Below are positions 52,851 to 61,727 of a stretch of 64,000 nt of DNA, in pieces. The stretch lies in contig JAFLEH010000014.1 in assembly GCA_017301995.1 (NCBI GenBank), forward strand, positions 1-64,000, read 5' to 3'. The DNA is from Verrucomicrobiota bacterium (lineage in GTDB: Bacteria > Verrucomicrobiota > Verrucomicrobiia > Verrucomicrobiales > Akkermansiaceae). The notes under the pieces were generated by a model. The model made no database searches. It was given only the letters and a program-made list of their open reading frames with translations, and had not been told where the DNA came from. Position 1 is the first letter of the stretch. Every line of letters begins with the position of its first letter. Made by a program: the position numbers and the translations under genes.

Positions 52851-55272
52851 GGCAGTCAGTCAGAACAGACCCAGAAACAAGACCCGCAAACGGCGGTTCT
52901 ACAAGCGCAAAGGCTTCTGGCTTGGCCTATTGTTGCTGATTCTCGTGGTGGGCGTGACAGGCCTGATCTTCGCCGAGCGCTACACCCGCGGCTTCCGGGA
53001 ACGCGCCGCGGGATACGATCTGGAGAAAATCAACATCCTCGAGGTGCCGTCGGTTATCCTCGACCGGAATGGCAAGGAAATCGGGCGGATATTCGTGGAA
53101 AACCGCAGCATCATTCCGATCGATGCCGTGCCCGAGCGATTCATCAACGCCCTGTGCGCCGGCGAGGATTCGCGGTTTTTCGAACACAAGGGGGTGGATT
53201 TCATCGGCATCGGCCGCGCGGTGAAGCTGAACCTCGAAGGCAACCGACAGGGTGCGAGCACCATCACCCAGCAACTCGCCCGCAACGCCTACAATCTGAA
53301 AGAGGAAGCCCTGCGCCGCGGCGAATCGGAAACCGACCGCAAGCTGGTGGAGATCTTCCTTTCGTTCCGGATCGAACGCCGCTACAACAAACGGGAGATC
53401 CTCGAATTCTATCTGAACCGGATCTGTTTCGGCAGCAACTTCTTCGGCATCCGGTCCGCCTCGCTGGGATACTTCGGCAAAGAACCCAAGGATCTGACCG
53501 TCGCCGAATGCGCCTCCCTGGTCACGCTGATCAAATACCCCGAGGGCCGCTCGCCCATCAACAATCCCGAGGTCAACCGCAAGGGCCGGAACTACGTGCT
53601 GGGCCGCATGGTGGAGGAGGGCTTTCTAACTCTCGCAGAAGGCGAAAAGGCGAAGGCCGAACCGCTGGTGGTGAACCCGCAGCCGCTGCGGCGCGGCACC
53701 TCCCATCTCTACGAGCGGATCGCCGAAGGCACGGCGCTGGCGCTGGGCAACGAAGGCATGGCCGAGGGCGGATTCAAGATCCACACCACCATCCTCTCCG
53801 AGGCGCAGGACGCCGCGCAAAAGGCCCTGATGGGCGCGCTCGCCCGCGCCGAGGCGCGACCGGACTACACCCATCAGAAATACGCCGACTACCGCAAAGA
53901 GTCCGGCAAGCCACCCGAATATCTCCAGGGCGCGGTGCTGATGATCGACCACGACAACGGCGAGGTGCTGGCCCACGTCGGCGGGCGCGATTACTCGCAG
54001 GCTCCGTACGATTTCATCGAGTTCGGAAAACGCCCGCTGGGCACCGCGTTCTATCCGTTTCTCTACGCCGCCGGCATGTGCGGCAACCAATCGCCCGCAT
54101 CGGTGGTGGATGACGAGGCGATGGACAACCGCGCCGTGATGGTGGGCGGCCGCGAAGGGATTCTCGGCGAGTGGGGCATGGAGGTGGCGTCGCCGGTGTA
54201 CGAAGGGAAAATCACCGCCAGGCGGGCGTTCGAGCAGTCGAAGATCGCGGCGACCGTGCGATTCTCCAACATGGTGGGACTCCAGCGGATCGCGCAAACC
54301 GCCGAGGCGTTCGGTCTGCCGATGCACCGCGCGGAACTGCTGCCACGCATGGCGGTGGGCTGGGAAGAGGCATCGATGAAACAAGTGGTCAACGCGATGT
54401 CCGTTTTTCCCCGTGCCGGACGGGCAGGCGTGGGAAAACTGGTTTACATCGACCGGATCGAGGATTCTGCCGGCCGGCTGCGCTACCGTCGGGACTATCC
54501 GATTCTCAACTCGCGCCAGGTGGTGGACGACGCGACCGCTTGGCAAATCCACAGCATGATGGCCGGTTCCTGCGTGCGGGGCAGCTCGCAAGGTGCGGTG
54601 GACGGTCTCTACGAACGCCCGTTTCCAGGCGCCGGGAAAGGCGGCAGCACACACGATTTCGCGGATACCTGGTTCGTCGGATACAACAAACGGGTCACCT
54701 GCGGGGTGTGGACCGGTTTCCTGCAAGCCGGCGCGGGAATGATCTATCCGGGCGCGTTCAGCCGCGATCTATCGATGCCGGTGTGGCAGGCGGCGATGAA
54801 CGCGATCGCCCCGTCGTTCGGCGGGGGACAGCTCCAGATGCCGGAGTCGGTGGTGGAGGCCCAGATTTGCACGCTGTCCGGCCAACGGGCCACCCAGTTC
54901 TGCCAGAAAATGATGGAGGACAAGGCAAGCGGAAAAATGCGCTCCACCTCCACCGGCGTGCCGGAGTATTTCCGCCGGGGTAGCGAGCCGACCGCGTTTT
55001 GCAGCAAACATTCCGGCACCAATTCCGACGGCATGCCCCACGATGTGGCGATCGCCAGCCTTCCCGCTCTATCCGAGATTCCGATCATTCCAAAAGGTCC
55101 GGTCATCATCGGTGAGGATCCCTATCATGCCGAGGTGCCGATTTCTTCCGCCGTTTCCAAGGAATCCGGCATGATCCGCCGCCGAACCAACGTGCTCGAC
55201 AGCCTCGACGTCGGCGACGGCGACGCGAAGATCGATCTGCCACCGCCCCAACGGCTGGAGATCGACGAATGA
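52849..55272 (+). CDS. class A PBP-like glycosyltransferase with degenerate transpeptidase domain
   Basis: 807 aa. A TM anchor lies near residues 23-43. The GT51 domain (about 60-260) is intact, with catalytic Glu106 in 'AGEDSRFFEH', 'GASTITQQLARN' and 'ERRYNKREILEFYLN'. The transpeptidase domain (about 330-690) keeps the fold ('ADTWFVGYNKRVTCGVWTGF') but not the active site. SxxK is TAFY (399-402), SxN is SKI (464-466) and KTG is KGG (597-599). It should polymerise glycan but not cross-link and should not bind penicillin covalently. There is no frameshift. ATG 52849 is chosen as it precedes the basic cytoplasmic tail and TM helix. Confidence 0.85.
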   Translation: MAVSQNRPRNKTRKRRFYKRKGFWLGLLLLILVVGVTGLIFAERYTRGFRERAAGYDLEKINILEVPSVILDRNGKEIGRIFVENRSIIPIDAVPERFINALCAGEDSRFFEHKGVDFIGIGRAVKLNLEGNRQGASTITQQLARNAYNLKEEALRRGESETDRKLVEIFLSFRIERRYNKREILEFYLNRICFGSNFFGIRSASLGYFGKEPKDLTVAECASLVTLIKYPEGRSPINNPEVNRKGRNYVLGRMVEEGFLTLAEGEKAKAEPLVVNPQPLRRGTSHLYERIAEGTALALGNEGMAEGGFKIHTTILSEAQDAAQKALMGALARAEARPDYTHQKYADYRKESGKPPEYLQGAVLMIDHDNGEVLAHVGGRDYSQAPYDFIEFGKRPLGTAFYPFLYAAGMCGNQSPASVVDDEAMDNRAVMVGGREGILGEWGMEVASPVYEGKITARRAFEQSKIAATVRFSNMVGLQRIAQTAEAFGLPMHRAELLPRMAVGWEEASMKQVVNAMSVFPRAGRAGVGKLVYIDRIEDSAGRLRYRRDYPILNSRQVVDDATAWQIHSMMAGSCVRGSSQGAVDGLYERPFPGAGKGGSTHDFADTWFVGYNKRVTCGVWTGFLQAGAGMIYPGAFSRDLSMPVWQAAMNAIAPSFGGGQLQMPESVVEAQICTLSGQRATQFCQKMMEDKASGKMRSTSTGVPEYFRRGSEPTAFCSKHSGTNSDGMPHDVAIASLPALSEIPIIPKGPVIIGEDPYHAEVPISSAVSKESGMIRRRTNVLDSLDVGDGDAKIDLPPPQRLEIDE

Positions 55273-55284
55273 TCTCCCGCCGGA

Positions 55285-55947
55285 CTATTTCGCGGAAGCG
55301 AACGGCATGACGCGGATGATATCATTCTCAACCGCCCATCCGTGGCCAGGAAGTCGTTCGGCAAGGTGTTTCCTCAGATCGTCTATCGGCGGATAGCCGC
55401 CGGTGCCATCGAAGCAACGGGCGTCATCGATCAAAAGCCCGAACGGATGCCCGAGGTGCCCGAGGATCGCATCCAGCTCACCCCAGATCGGGCATTCGGA
55501 CGCTCCCTTTCCCGTAATCCCAGCCGAATAATGTCCATCCAACCAAAACAGGCACGGACCGGTGATCCGCGGAATCAACTCGGCGAGCTTATCCGCTGAA
55601 TCTCCCTCCACGACCGCGATGTGGGGATACCCGGCAAACCGTTCTTTCGCCAACCGAGCCAAGGTGGACTGCACCTCAATGGTGAATATCGCCCGGAATT
55701 CGTTGCGGAAAAACCAGACGGTGTCGCCGCGGAAGGTTCCGGTTTCCACGAAAATTTCCGCACCCATTTTCCGGGCCTTCGCTTTGATGATGGCCCGCTT
55801 GAGCACACACGGGAGCGGTAGGCTCCAGCCGTCGCGGCACCATTTGTCCAGCCGACGCGCCAAGATCCTCCGGTCCTTCCATCTGCCAAGGATCGGAAAG
55901 GCCGAAATCAGCTTGTTCTCAAGGGAAATATGGGTGAACCGACTCAT
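55285..55947 (-). CDS. class I SAM-dependent methyltransferase-like protein
   Basis: 220 aa from ATG 55947. 'AEIFVETGTFRGDTVWFF' is the SAM-binding motif I region, 'IFTIEVQSTLARLAKERF' motif II and 'LFWLDGHYSAG' plus 'LLIDDARCF' the later strands. The pattern recalls TylF/CmcI-like O-methyltransferases. Substrate unknown. Longer in-frame extensions to 56283 do not look like protein. Convergent with the PBP gene (12 bp between stops). Confidence 0.72.
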   Translation of the reverse strand: MSRFTHISLENKLISAFPILGRWKDRRILARRLDKWCRDGWSLPLPCVLKRAIIKAKARKMGAEIFVETGTFRGDTVWFFRNEFRAIFTIEVQSTLARLAKERFAGYPHIAVVEGDSADKLAELIPRITGPCLFWLDGHYSAGITGKGASECPIWGELDAILGHLGHPFGLLIDDARCFDGTGGYPPIDDLRKHLAERLPGHGWAVENDIIRVMPFASAK

Positions 55948-56257
55948 CAGGGTTGGCGATTTGGTTCTTGTCGCGACGAGGAAACGTAACTCGTCCGAGC
56001 CATGCAACCCCGAATCGTTCGAAAAGTATCGCACCGGCAACATTCGGCCGGGTGCGTCCAAGTGATGTGGCGATGAACCTCTCCCGGCGTCCCATAGGCC
56101 AAATCCCACGCGTGGAAAAAATCGCAAAAATGACCCGCCTCCCACATTTCTGGCACGCGTTCTGCTTTCACGGGAAGCACCGGATTGACAATTCACCCGG
56201 AATTTCCGAGTGTCCCGTCGTTCGGCATCCAACCCCACACCAACACACCAACACAAC
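55948..56257. other. divergent intergenic region, methyltransferase / glnA
   Basis: 310 bp without a supported gene. It contains the sigma-54-like site at 56151-56166 and a TTGACA at 56185-56190 with no matching -10. The last 40 bp before glnA are C/A-rich with no Shine-Dalgarno sequence. Confidence 0.5.
56151..56166 (+). promoter_or_regulatory. sigma-54-like -24/-12 promoter of glnA
   Basis: TGGCACGCGTTCTGCT keeps TGGCAC at -24 and GC at -12 with correct spacing. Transcription would start near 56177 and give a leader of about 80 nt. glnA genes in many bacteria are driven by sigma-54 under nitrogen control, so the location is apt. Confidence 0.55.
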
Positions 56258-57271
56258 ATGGCTAAATACAAACTGGAATACATCTGGCTCGACGGTTACA
56301 CTCCCGTTCCGAATCTCCGCGGCAAGACGCTGGTCAAGGAGTTCGACAGCTTCCCCACCCTCGAGCAGCTCCCCTTGTGGGGTTTCGACGGCTCCTCCAC
56401 CCAGCAGGCTCCGGGCGGCAGCTCCGACTGTGTGCTCAAGCCGGTGGCGGTCTATCCGGACAGCACCCGCCGCAACGGCGCGATCGTGATGAGCGAAGTC
56501 ATGATGCCGGACGGCACTCCCCATCCCTCGAACAGCCGCGCCACCATCCTCGACGATCCCGGCGCATGGTTCGGATTCGAGCAGGAATACTTCCTCTATC
56601 AGGACGGCCGCCCGCTCGGATTCCCGGCGGAAGGTTTCCCGGCCCCGCAAGGCCCCTACTACTGCGGCGCGGGCTTCAAGGCCGTGGGCGATGTCGCCCG
56701 CCAGATCGTCGAGGAGCACCTCGACCTGTGCCTTGACGCCGGCATCAACCACGAAGGGATCAACGCGGAAGTCGCGAAAGGCCAGTGGGAATTCCAGATC
56801 TTCGGCAAAGGTTCCAAAACCGCCGCCGACCAGGTGTGGGCCGCCCGCTACCTGCTCGTCCGCCTCTGTGAGAAGTACGGCGTGGACGTGGAATTCCACT
56901 GCAAGCCGATCCGCGGCGACTGGAACGGTTCCGGCATGCACGCGAACTTCTCCACCGACTACCTCCGCGAAAAAGGCGGCAAGGAATACTTCGAAAAACT
57001 GATGGCTGCTTTCGCCGAGAACATGGAGGAACACATCGCCGTGTACGGTCCGGACAACCATTTGCGCCTGACCGGTCTGCATGAGACGCAGTCCATCGAC
57101 AAATTCACCTACGGCGTTGCCGACCGCGGTTCTTCGATCCGTATTCCGCACAGCTTCGTCAACAACGGCTACAAGGGCTACCTCGAAGACCGTCGTCCGA
57201 ACTCGCAGGGCGACCCCTACCAAATCGCCTCGCGGATTCTCAAGACGATCGCCACCGTGCCGACGCCCTGA
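56258..57271 (+). CDS. glnA: glutamine synthetase type II (eukaryotic-like)
   Basis: 337 aa, matching the short GSII class rather than the about 470-aa GSI. It starts 'AKYKLEYIWLDGYTPVPNLRGKT', with 'WGFDGSSTQQAPG', 'WFGFEQEYFLY' (metal Glu residues), 'GINAEVAKGQWEFQIF', 'IRGDWNGSGMHANFST' and 'RIPHSFVNNGYKGYLEDRRP'. It converts glutamate, ammonia and ATP to glutamine. GSII lacks the adenylylation control of GSI, so transcriptional control matters more. The gene has its own sigma-54-like promoter and a strong terminator, hence a single-gene unit. Confidence 0.95.
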   Translation: MAKYKLEYIWLDGYTPVPNLRGKTLVKEFDSFPTLEQLPLWGFDGSSTQQAPGGSSDCVLKPVAVYPDSTRRNGAIVMSEVMMPDGTPHPSNSRATILDDPGAWFGFEQEYFLYQDGRPLGFPAEGFPAPQGPYYCGAGFKAVGDVARQIVEEHLDLCLDAGINHEGINAEVAKGQWEFQIFGKGSKTAADQVWAARYLLVRLCEKYGVDVEFHCKPIRGDWNGSGMHANFSTDYLREKGGKEYFEKLMAAFAENMEEHIAVYGPDNHLRLTGLHETQSIDKFTYGVADRGSSIRIPHSFVNNGYKGYLEDRRPNSQGDPYQIASRILKTIATVPTP

Positions 57272-57325
57272 GTGTCCTCACCGCCCTAGCACCCCCCGGA
57301 TAGGGCAATCCCCCTGATTCACCCG

Positions 57326-57357
57326 AAAGGCCGTCTCCCCAACCGGAGGCGGCCTTT
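57326..57357 (+). terminator. rho-independent terminator after glnA
   Basis: A 13-bp stem of AAAGGCCGTCTCC (57326-57338) and GGAGGCGGCCTTT (57345-57357), with one G-T wobble and a 6-nt loop CCAACC, ends in TTT, 55 bp past the glnA stop. The A and T ends make it potentially bidirectional. Confidence 0.85.
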
Positions 57358-57471
57358 CCACGTACCGCGGCCACGGTTTCCATCGTTAGAAAAACGATTG
57401 CGATTCCCACTCCGGTATCCCGGACGCGCCTTAGCCCGAAAGTCAAAGGTCAAGATGGTATGGAAGCCCGG

Positions 57472-57623
57472 TTTACCACTGAAGCACTGATAGCCACTGA
57501 GTTCACTGAGTGTTGTTTGATCAAAAGACCAACGTCTCAGCGGCTTCAGCGGTTCAAACTGGAAACAGAAATGGAACCGCAATCTGATTTTCAACATCGG
57601 ATCTCAGACTCAGTGCCTCAGGC
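57472..57623. repeat. inverted-repeat-bounded spacer element, family 1
   Basis: Left end TTTACCACTGAAGCACTGAT (57472-57491) matches the end at 37785 at 18 of 20 positions. The right end, read on the minus strand, shows GCCTGAGGCACTGAG, which mirrors it. The right boundary touches the stop codon of the minus-strand esterase gene. It fills most of the 346-bp gap 57272-57617 after the terminator; no gene is seen there. Confidence 0.55.
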
Positions 57624-58742
57624 GAAGGCGGCGTCCACGAGGTCCTGGCACCGGGTGCCGGGCATCACGGAAAGCTCCATCAGGTTCATCGCGTAGGCGA
57701 AGGAAACGCCGGTGCGCGGATCCCCAAACCCGTGGCTTCCGCCAGCGCCGGGGTGGCCGAAGGCCTCCGCCGACGGCCCGTACAACCGCCTCCGTTTGGT
57801 TCCGTTTCCGTCCACCGGGTCCATCTGGCAACCGCAGGTGAACACGGTGTCCCGCAGCAGCACCCTGTCCGGTCCGGACACCATCGGCCGGCCCAACCAG
57901 CGGCACACATCTTCCGGCAGCACGCCCGGAATGCGGCCGATCGCCGCCTGATAGAACTTCGCCAGCGCGGACGCCGATCCCACGCCGCCGAGCGCCGGCA
58001 AGCCCGCGGCCCATGCGCGCGGCTGGTTCATCTCGTGAACGGCGGTTAGACCATCCAACGCGTGGAATGCGCGCCAGGTGGGAGACCCTTTGCGCATGAA
58101 ATCCAGATAGAAAGCGTCCTGCGAGCGTTTGCTAGGGACACCCGGATAGAGTTTCGCCACCCGTCCGGATTCGCCCTCGGGCAAGCCGATCCACAAATCC
58201 AGCCCCAGCGGCCGCGCGATTTCCCGCCACCAGAACTCGCCGAGCGGCATCCCCGCCAAACGCCTGACCGGCTCATCCACCAGCACCCCGAAAGTCCGCG
58301 GGTGATAGGCGTGCCCCTCGCCCGGACGCATCGCGGGGACCTGGGCTTCGATCGCGGCCACTCCGGCCCCGTGATCCCACACGCCGGCTTTTCGATCCAA
58401 TCCGAACAATCCGCACTGGTGGGAAAGAAGATGGCCGAAATCCGCCTCCGCTACTGGAAACGCCGGCCAGACCTCGCGCACCGGCGTCTCCGGGCCGAGT
58501 CCGTGCCGCGCCAAAGCCAGCAGCAACGCGGCCGAGGCCGGCCCTTTCGTCGCGGAATAGAGTGGCACGAGCGTATCGGAGGCCCACGGCCGCCTGTGCT
58601 CGCGCTCGCACCAACCGTCCGCCAGCGAGGCGATCTCCACGCCGTCCTTCCACACGCTGACAGCCGCGCCAAGTTCACGCCCCGCGCGAAAATTCTCCGC
58701 GAACCTCGCATGCAGCGCCGATGCCAACCCGTCAGCCCGCAT
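57618..58742 (-). CDS. beta-lactamase-fold serine hydrolase (esterase-like)
   Basis: 374 aa, no signal peptide. SxxK is SATK (Ser63, Lys66) in 'VPLYSATKGPASAALLL', the Tyr motif is in 'GHAYHPRTFGVLVDEPVRRLAG' and a HGFG triad-like motif sits at 'GSHGFGDPRTGVSFAYAMN'. This set typifies family VIII esterases and related D-alanyl peptidase homologues rather than true beta-lactamases. Probably cytoplasmic. It begins 5 bp after the AI-2E-family gene stop, so the two are probably co-transcribed. Confidence 0.86.
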   Translation of the reverse strand: MRADGLASALHARFAENFRAGRELGAAVSVWKDGVEIASLADGWCEREHRRPWASDTLVPLYSATKGPASAALLLALARHGLGPETPVREVWPAFPVAEADFGHLLSHQCGLFGLDRKAGVWDHGAGVAAIEAQVPAMRPGEGHAYHPRTFGVLVDEPVRRLAGMPLGEFWWREIARPLGLDLWIGLPEGESGRVAKLYPGVPSKRSQDAFYLDFMRKGSPTWRAFHALDGLTAVHEMNQPRAWAAGLPALGGVGSASALAKFYQAAIGRIPGVLPEDVCRWLGRPMVSGPDRVLLRDTVFTCGCQMDPVDGNGTKRRRLYGPSAEAFGHPGAGGSHGFGDPRTGVSFAYAMNLMELSVMPGTRCQDLVDAAFA

Positions 58743-58747
58743 GCTGG

Positions 58748-60058
58748 TTAGGTCGTCGCCGTTTCCGGCTCCGGGTCGGACTGGGGAACGTCCTCGGCCG
58801 CCGGCTCCGGCTTGGTGGCGGCCGATGATTCGCTTGCCTCGCTGCCTGGCAGCACCAGCCATTCCTCGATCAGCCGGAACGCCACGGCCAGCAGCGTGGG
58901 ACCGAGAAACACCCCCACCAAACCGAACGCGATGGCACCGCCCACCACTCCGCAGAAGATCAGCACGAACGGCAGCTTGCTGCCCTGGCTAATCAGATAG
59001 GGGCGCAGCACGTTGTCCACGCCACTGATGCCGAAAACACCCCACAGCACCATGAACAGGCACCAACCCGGCCGATCCTGGCTGTACAACCAGAATGCCG
59101 CGGGCACCCACACCACCGGCGGGCCGAATGGGATGACCGCCACGAAAAACGTCAGCACTCCTAGCAAAACCGCGCCCGGTACCCCGGCGATCCAGAACCC
59201 CACGCCCGCGACCAGCGCCTGCACCAGCGCCGTTCCCAGAATCCCGTAAATCACGCCCTTTACCGTCACTCCGGCCACCTGCATCAGCCGCTTGCCGCGC
59301 CCGGCGGTCAAACGGTCCACCAACATCCCAATCCGTTCCGCCAGCAGATCCGCGTCCCGCAACAGGAAAAATGCCAGAAACGCGCTGACCATCACCAGCA
59401 CCACGCCATTTCCCACCGCTTTGCCCACCGCGATCAGTCCGGATTGGGCCCTCCCCAACAGGCGCCCGATCTGTTGGATCACCTGGGGCGATTCGGCGCG
59501 CGTTTTCGCCGTCTCCGCAGCCGCGAGATCCGGGGGCAACGGAGCCGGCCGCTCATCCTCGTGCAGCTCGCCGCCATCTTCCGAAACGATGTGCGGGCGC
59601 GGCGCCACCGGGTCCCGCGAAGCCTTCTCCAACTGCTCGATCCACTTGCGCCGTCCTTCCGCAAAGGCCTTCCAGTAGTCCACCACCTCCCCCCCCACCA
59701 CAGGCACATCCTCCAGCCATGCGGGTGCTTCGTCCGGCAGCTTTTCAAACCATTTCCCGGTCGCACCGGCCAGCTCCTTGCCGTCCTCCGCCAGGCTGAA
59801 ACCGATCCACACCACCGGCCCTGCCAGCACCACCGCCACCGTCAGCGTCACCAGACACGCCGCCCACGTCCGCGAACCGCGAAACCACCGGGTGAAACGC
59901 TTCTGCAACGGATAGAGCGCGAAGGTCAGCACCACCGCCCACATCAGCGCCGACCAAAACGGCCGCAACACCACCACGCAACCGACCAGCAGCAACAGCA
60001 GGGCCACCCCCGCGATGAAGGGCTCCAGTTTCCGCCTCGGTGACTTGATGATTTCCAC
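58748..60058 (-). CDS. AI-2E family transporter
   Basis: 436 aa from a GTG start at 60058. Eight TM helices in the family arrangement: two at the N-terminus ('FIAGVALLLLLVGCVVVL', 'WSALMWAVVLTFALYPL'), a long hydrophilic loop (about 95-205), then six from 'GNGVVLVMVSAFLAFFLL' to 'IAFGLVGVFLGPTLLAVAFRL'. The C-terminal tail is Glu/Pro/Ala-rich. The name derives from one E. coli member; other members are Na+/H+ antiporters, so cargo is uncertain. Confidence 0.88.
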   Translation of the reverse strand: MEIIKSPRRKLEPFIAGVALLLLLVGCVVVLRPFWSALMWAVVLTFALYPLQKRFTRWFRGSRTWAACLVTLTVAVVLAGPVVWIGFSLAEDGKELAGATGKWFEKLPDEAPAWLEDVPVVGGEVVDYWKAFAEGRRKWIEQLEKASRDPVAPRPHIVSEDGGELHEDERPAPLPPDLAAAETAKTRAESPQVIQQIGRLLGRAQSGLIAVGKAVGNGVVLVMVSAFLAFFLLRDADLLAERIGMLVDRLTAGRGKRLMQVAGVTVKGVIYGILGTALVQALVAGVGFWIAGVPGAVLLGVLTFFVAVIPFGPPVVWVPAAFWLYSQDRPGWCLFMVLWGVFGISGVDNVLRPYLISQGSKLPFVLIFCGVVGGAIAFGLVGVFLGPTLLAVAFRLIEEWLVLPGSEASESSAATKPEPAAEDVPQSDPEPETATT

Positions 60059-60075
60059 GGCTTGGCCTCCGGCAA

Positions 60076-60387
60076 TCAGGCCGACGGTTTGCCGGCCGCC
60101 GCCTCGCGCGCCATCAACTCGGCCTCCTCCTCATGGGAGTGGATCTGCAAACTCACCTGCACGCCCTCGCGGTCCGCCGCCGCCCGCAGCACACTGCGGA
60201 TCGCCGATGCCGTGAAACCGTTGCGCCCGATCAAATTCGCCACATCCGCCTGCGCCAGCACCAACTTGAACCGCAGCCGCTTGGGACCAAGCTCCGCCAC
60301 CTTCAATTGCGCCTTCCCTGGCTCGTCAATCAGCTTGACCGCCACGTATTGCAGAAAATTCCTCAGTTTGTCGGTGACTTCCTTCAT
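60076..60387 (-). CDS. KH-domain RNA-binding protein (KhpA-like)
   Basis: 103 aa from ATG 60387. The KH core has the GxxG loop in 'ANLIGRNGFTASAIRSVLRAAA' and surrounding strands 'LRFKLVLAQADV' and 'VQVSLQIHS'. KhpA-type proteins bind RNA globally and affect cell size and ribosome-related transcripts. It is longer than the usual about 75-80 aa owing to a C-terminal acidic helix. It starts about 150 bp from divergent leuB, across a heptamer repeat. Confidence 0.82.
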   Translation of the reverse strand: MKEVTDKLRNFLQYVAVKLIDEPGKAQLKVAELGPKRLRFKLVLAQADVANLIGRNGFTASAIRSVLRAAADREGVQVSLQIHSHEEEAELMAREAAAGKPSA

Positions 60388-60446
60388 GCCACGCCCACCT
60401 TGCACCACCACCCCGCCCCACGCAAGCCCGAACTCGCCGCCAGAAT

Positions 60447-60505
60447 ATTTCAAATTTCAAATTTCGGATTTCGGATTTCAAATCTCGGATTTCAAATTTC
60501 AAATT
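60447..60505 (+). repeat. 7-bp tandem repeat ATTTCRR, eight copies
   Basis: Units read ATTTCAA, ATTTCAA, ATTTCGG, ATTTCGG, ATTTCAA, ATCTCGG, ATTTCAA, ATTTCAA, then ATT. It is strikingly AT-rich for this genome and sits in the divergent promoter space between the KH gene and leuB, 33 bp before the leuB start. Confidence 0.9.
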
Positions 60506-60538
60506 GCATCCCCTCCCCCCGCCCGCCATCTTCCGGGC

Positions 60539-61642
60539 ATGTCCCGCTCCCACCGCATCACCATCCTTTCCGGCGACGGCATCGGCCCCGAAGTCATGGC
60601 CGAAGCCCTCCGCGTGCTCGACGCCGTTTCCGCAAAACACGGGTTTTCCGTGGCACACAGCAGCCACTTGGTCGGCGGCGCGGCCATCGATGCCACCGGC
60701 CACCCGCTGCCGCCCGAAACCGTGACCGCTTGCGAGGCGGCCGACGCCATCCTGTTCGGATCGGTGGGCGGCCCGAAATGGGAAAGCCTGCCGCCCGATC
60801 TCCAACCCGAACGCGGAGCGCTGCTCCCGCTGCGCAAGCACTTCGGCCTCTTCGCCAACCTCCGGCCCGGCGTGTGCCTCCCGGCGCTCACCCACGCGTC
60901 CCCTGTCAAGCAGGAACTCATCGCCGACGGCTTCGACGTTCTCTGCGTCCGCGAACTCACCGGCGGAGTCTATTTCGGCTCGCCCAAAGGCCGCCACGAG
61001 GAAAACGGCGAACCGGTGGCCCTGGACACCATGATCTATCGGAAAAGCGAGATCGAACGCATCGCCCGCGTCGCCTTCACCGCCGCCATGGGCCGCGGGA
61101 GAAAACTGCTCTCCGTGGACAAAGCCAATGTGCTCGCCTCGTCCGTCCTCTGGCGCGAAACCGTGATCGAAATCGCCCGTGAATTCCCGGAAGTCGAGCT
61201 TTCCCACATGTATGTCGATAACGCCGCCATGCAGCTCATCCGCCGCCCCGGATCGTTCGACGTGCTGGTCACCGAGAATCTCTTCGGAGATATTCTATCC
61301 GACGAAATGGCGATGATTTCCGGTTCGCTCGGCATGCTTCCGTCCGCGTCGCTCGGCGTCCGCAAGGAAAACGGGCTTTACTTCGGCATGTATGAACCGT
61401 CCGGCGGATCCGCGCCCGACATCGCCGGCCAGGGCATCGCCAACCCGATCGCCCAGATCCTTTCCCTTGCCATGCTGCTGCGTTTTTCGTTAGAAGAAAC
61501 CGACGCCGCCGGCGATATCGAGCGCGCCGTGGCCGCCGCCATCGCGGATGGTTTCCGCACCGGCGACATCGCCACCGGGCGCGATTCGGAAACCCGCGTG
61601 GGCACCGCAGCCATGGGCGACGCGATCCTCGCGCGGATCTAA
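60539..61642 (+). CDS. leuB: 3-isopropylmalate dehydrogenase
   Basis: 367 aa, full length. It starts 'ITILSGDGIGPEVM', with 'VRELTGGVYFGSPKG' (substrate-binding Arg and loop), 'DKANVLASSVLWR' (catalytic Lys), 'VTENLFGDILSDEMAM' (Asp metal ligands) and 'EPSGGSAPDIAGQGIANP' (NAD site). It oxidatively decarboxylates 3-isopropylmalate in leucine synthesis. No other leu genes are adjacent. ATG 60539 is the first start after the heptamer repeat. Confidence 0.95.
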   Translation: MSRSHRITILSGDGIGPEVMAEALRVLDAVSAKHGFSVAHSSHLVGGAAIDATGHPLPPETVTACEAADAILFGSVGGPKWESLPPDLQPERGALLPLRKHFGLFANLRPGVCLPALTHASPVKQELIADGFDVLCVRELTGGVYFGSPKGRHEENGEPVALDTMIYRKSEIERIARVAFTAAMGRGRKLLSVDKANVLASSVLWRETVIEIAREFPEVELSHMYVDNAAMQLIRRPGSFDVLVTENLFGDILSDEMAMISGSLGMLPSASLGVRKENGLYFGMYEPSGGSAPDIAGQGIANPIAQILSLAMLLRFSLEETDAAGDIERAVAAAIADGFRTGDIATGRDSETRVGTAAMGDAILARI

Positions 61643-61727
61643 CCGGGTGACTTGCCCGGAACACCGCCGGATTGGCATTGCAAATCCGGCGGTGTCCCCC
61701 ATAGTCCGCGCTTTCACCCAGCCCGTC

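Noticed and set aside
56185..56213. Sigma-70 promoter from TTGACA before glnA
   Set aside because: No acceptable -10 at 16-18 bp; the sigma-54-like site is better supported.
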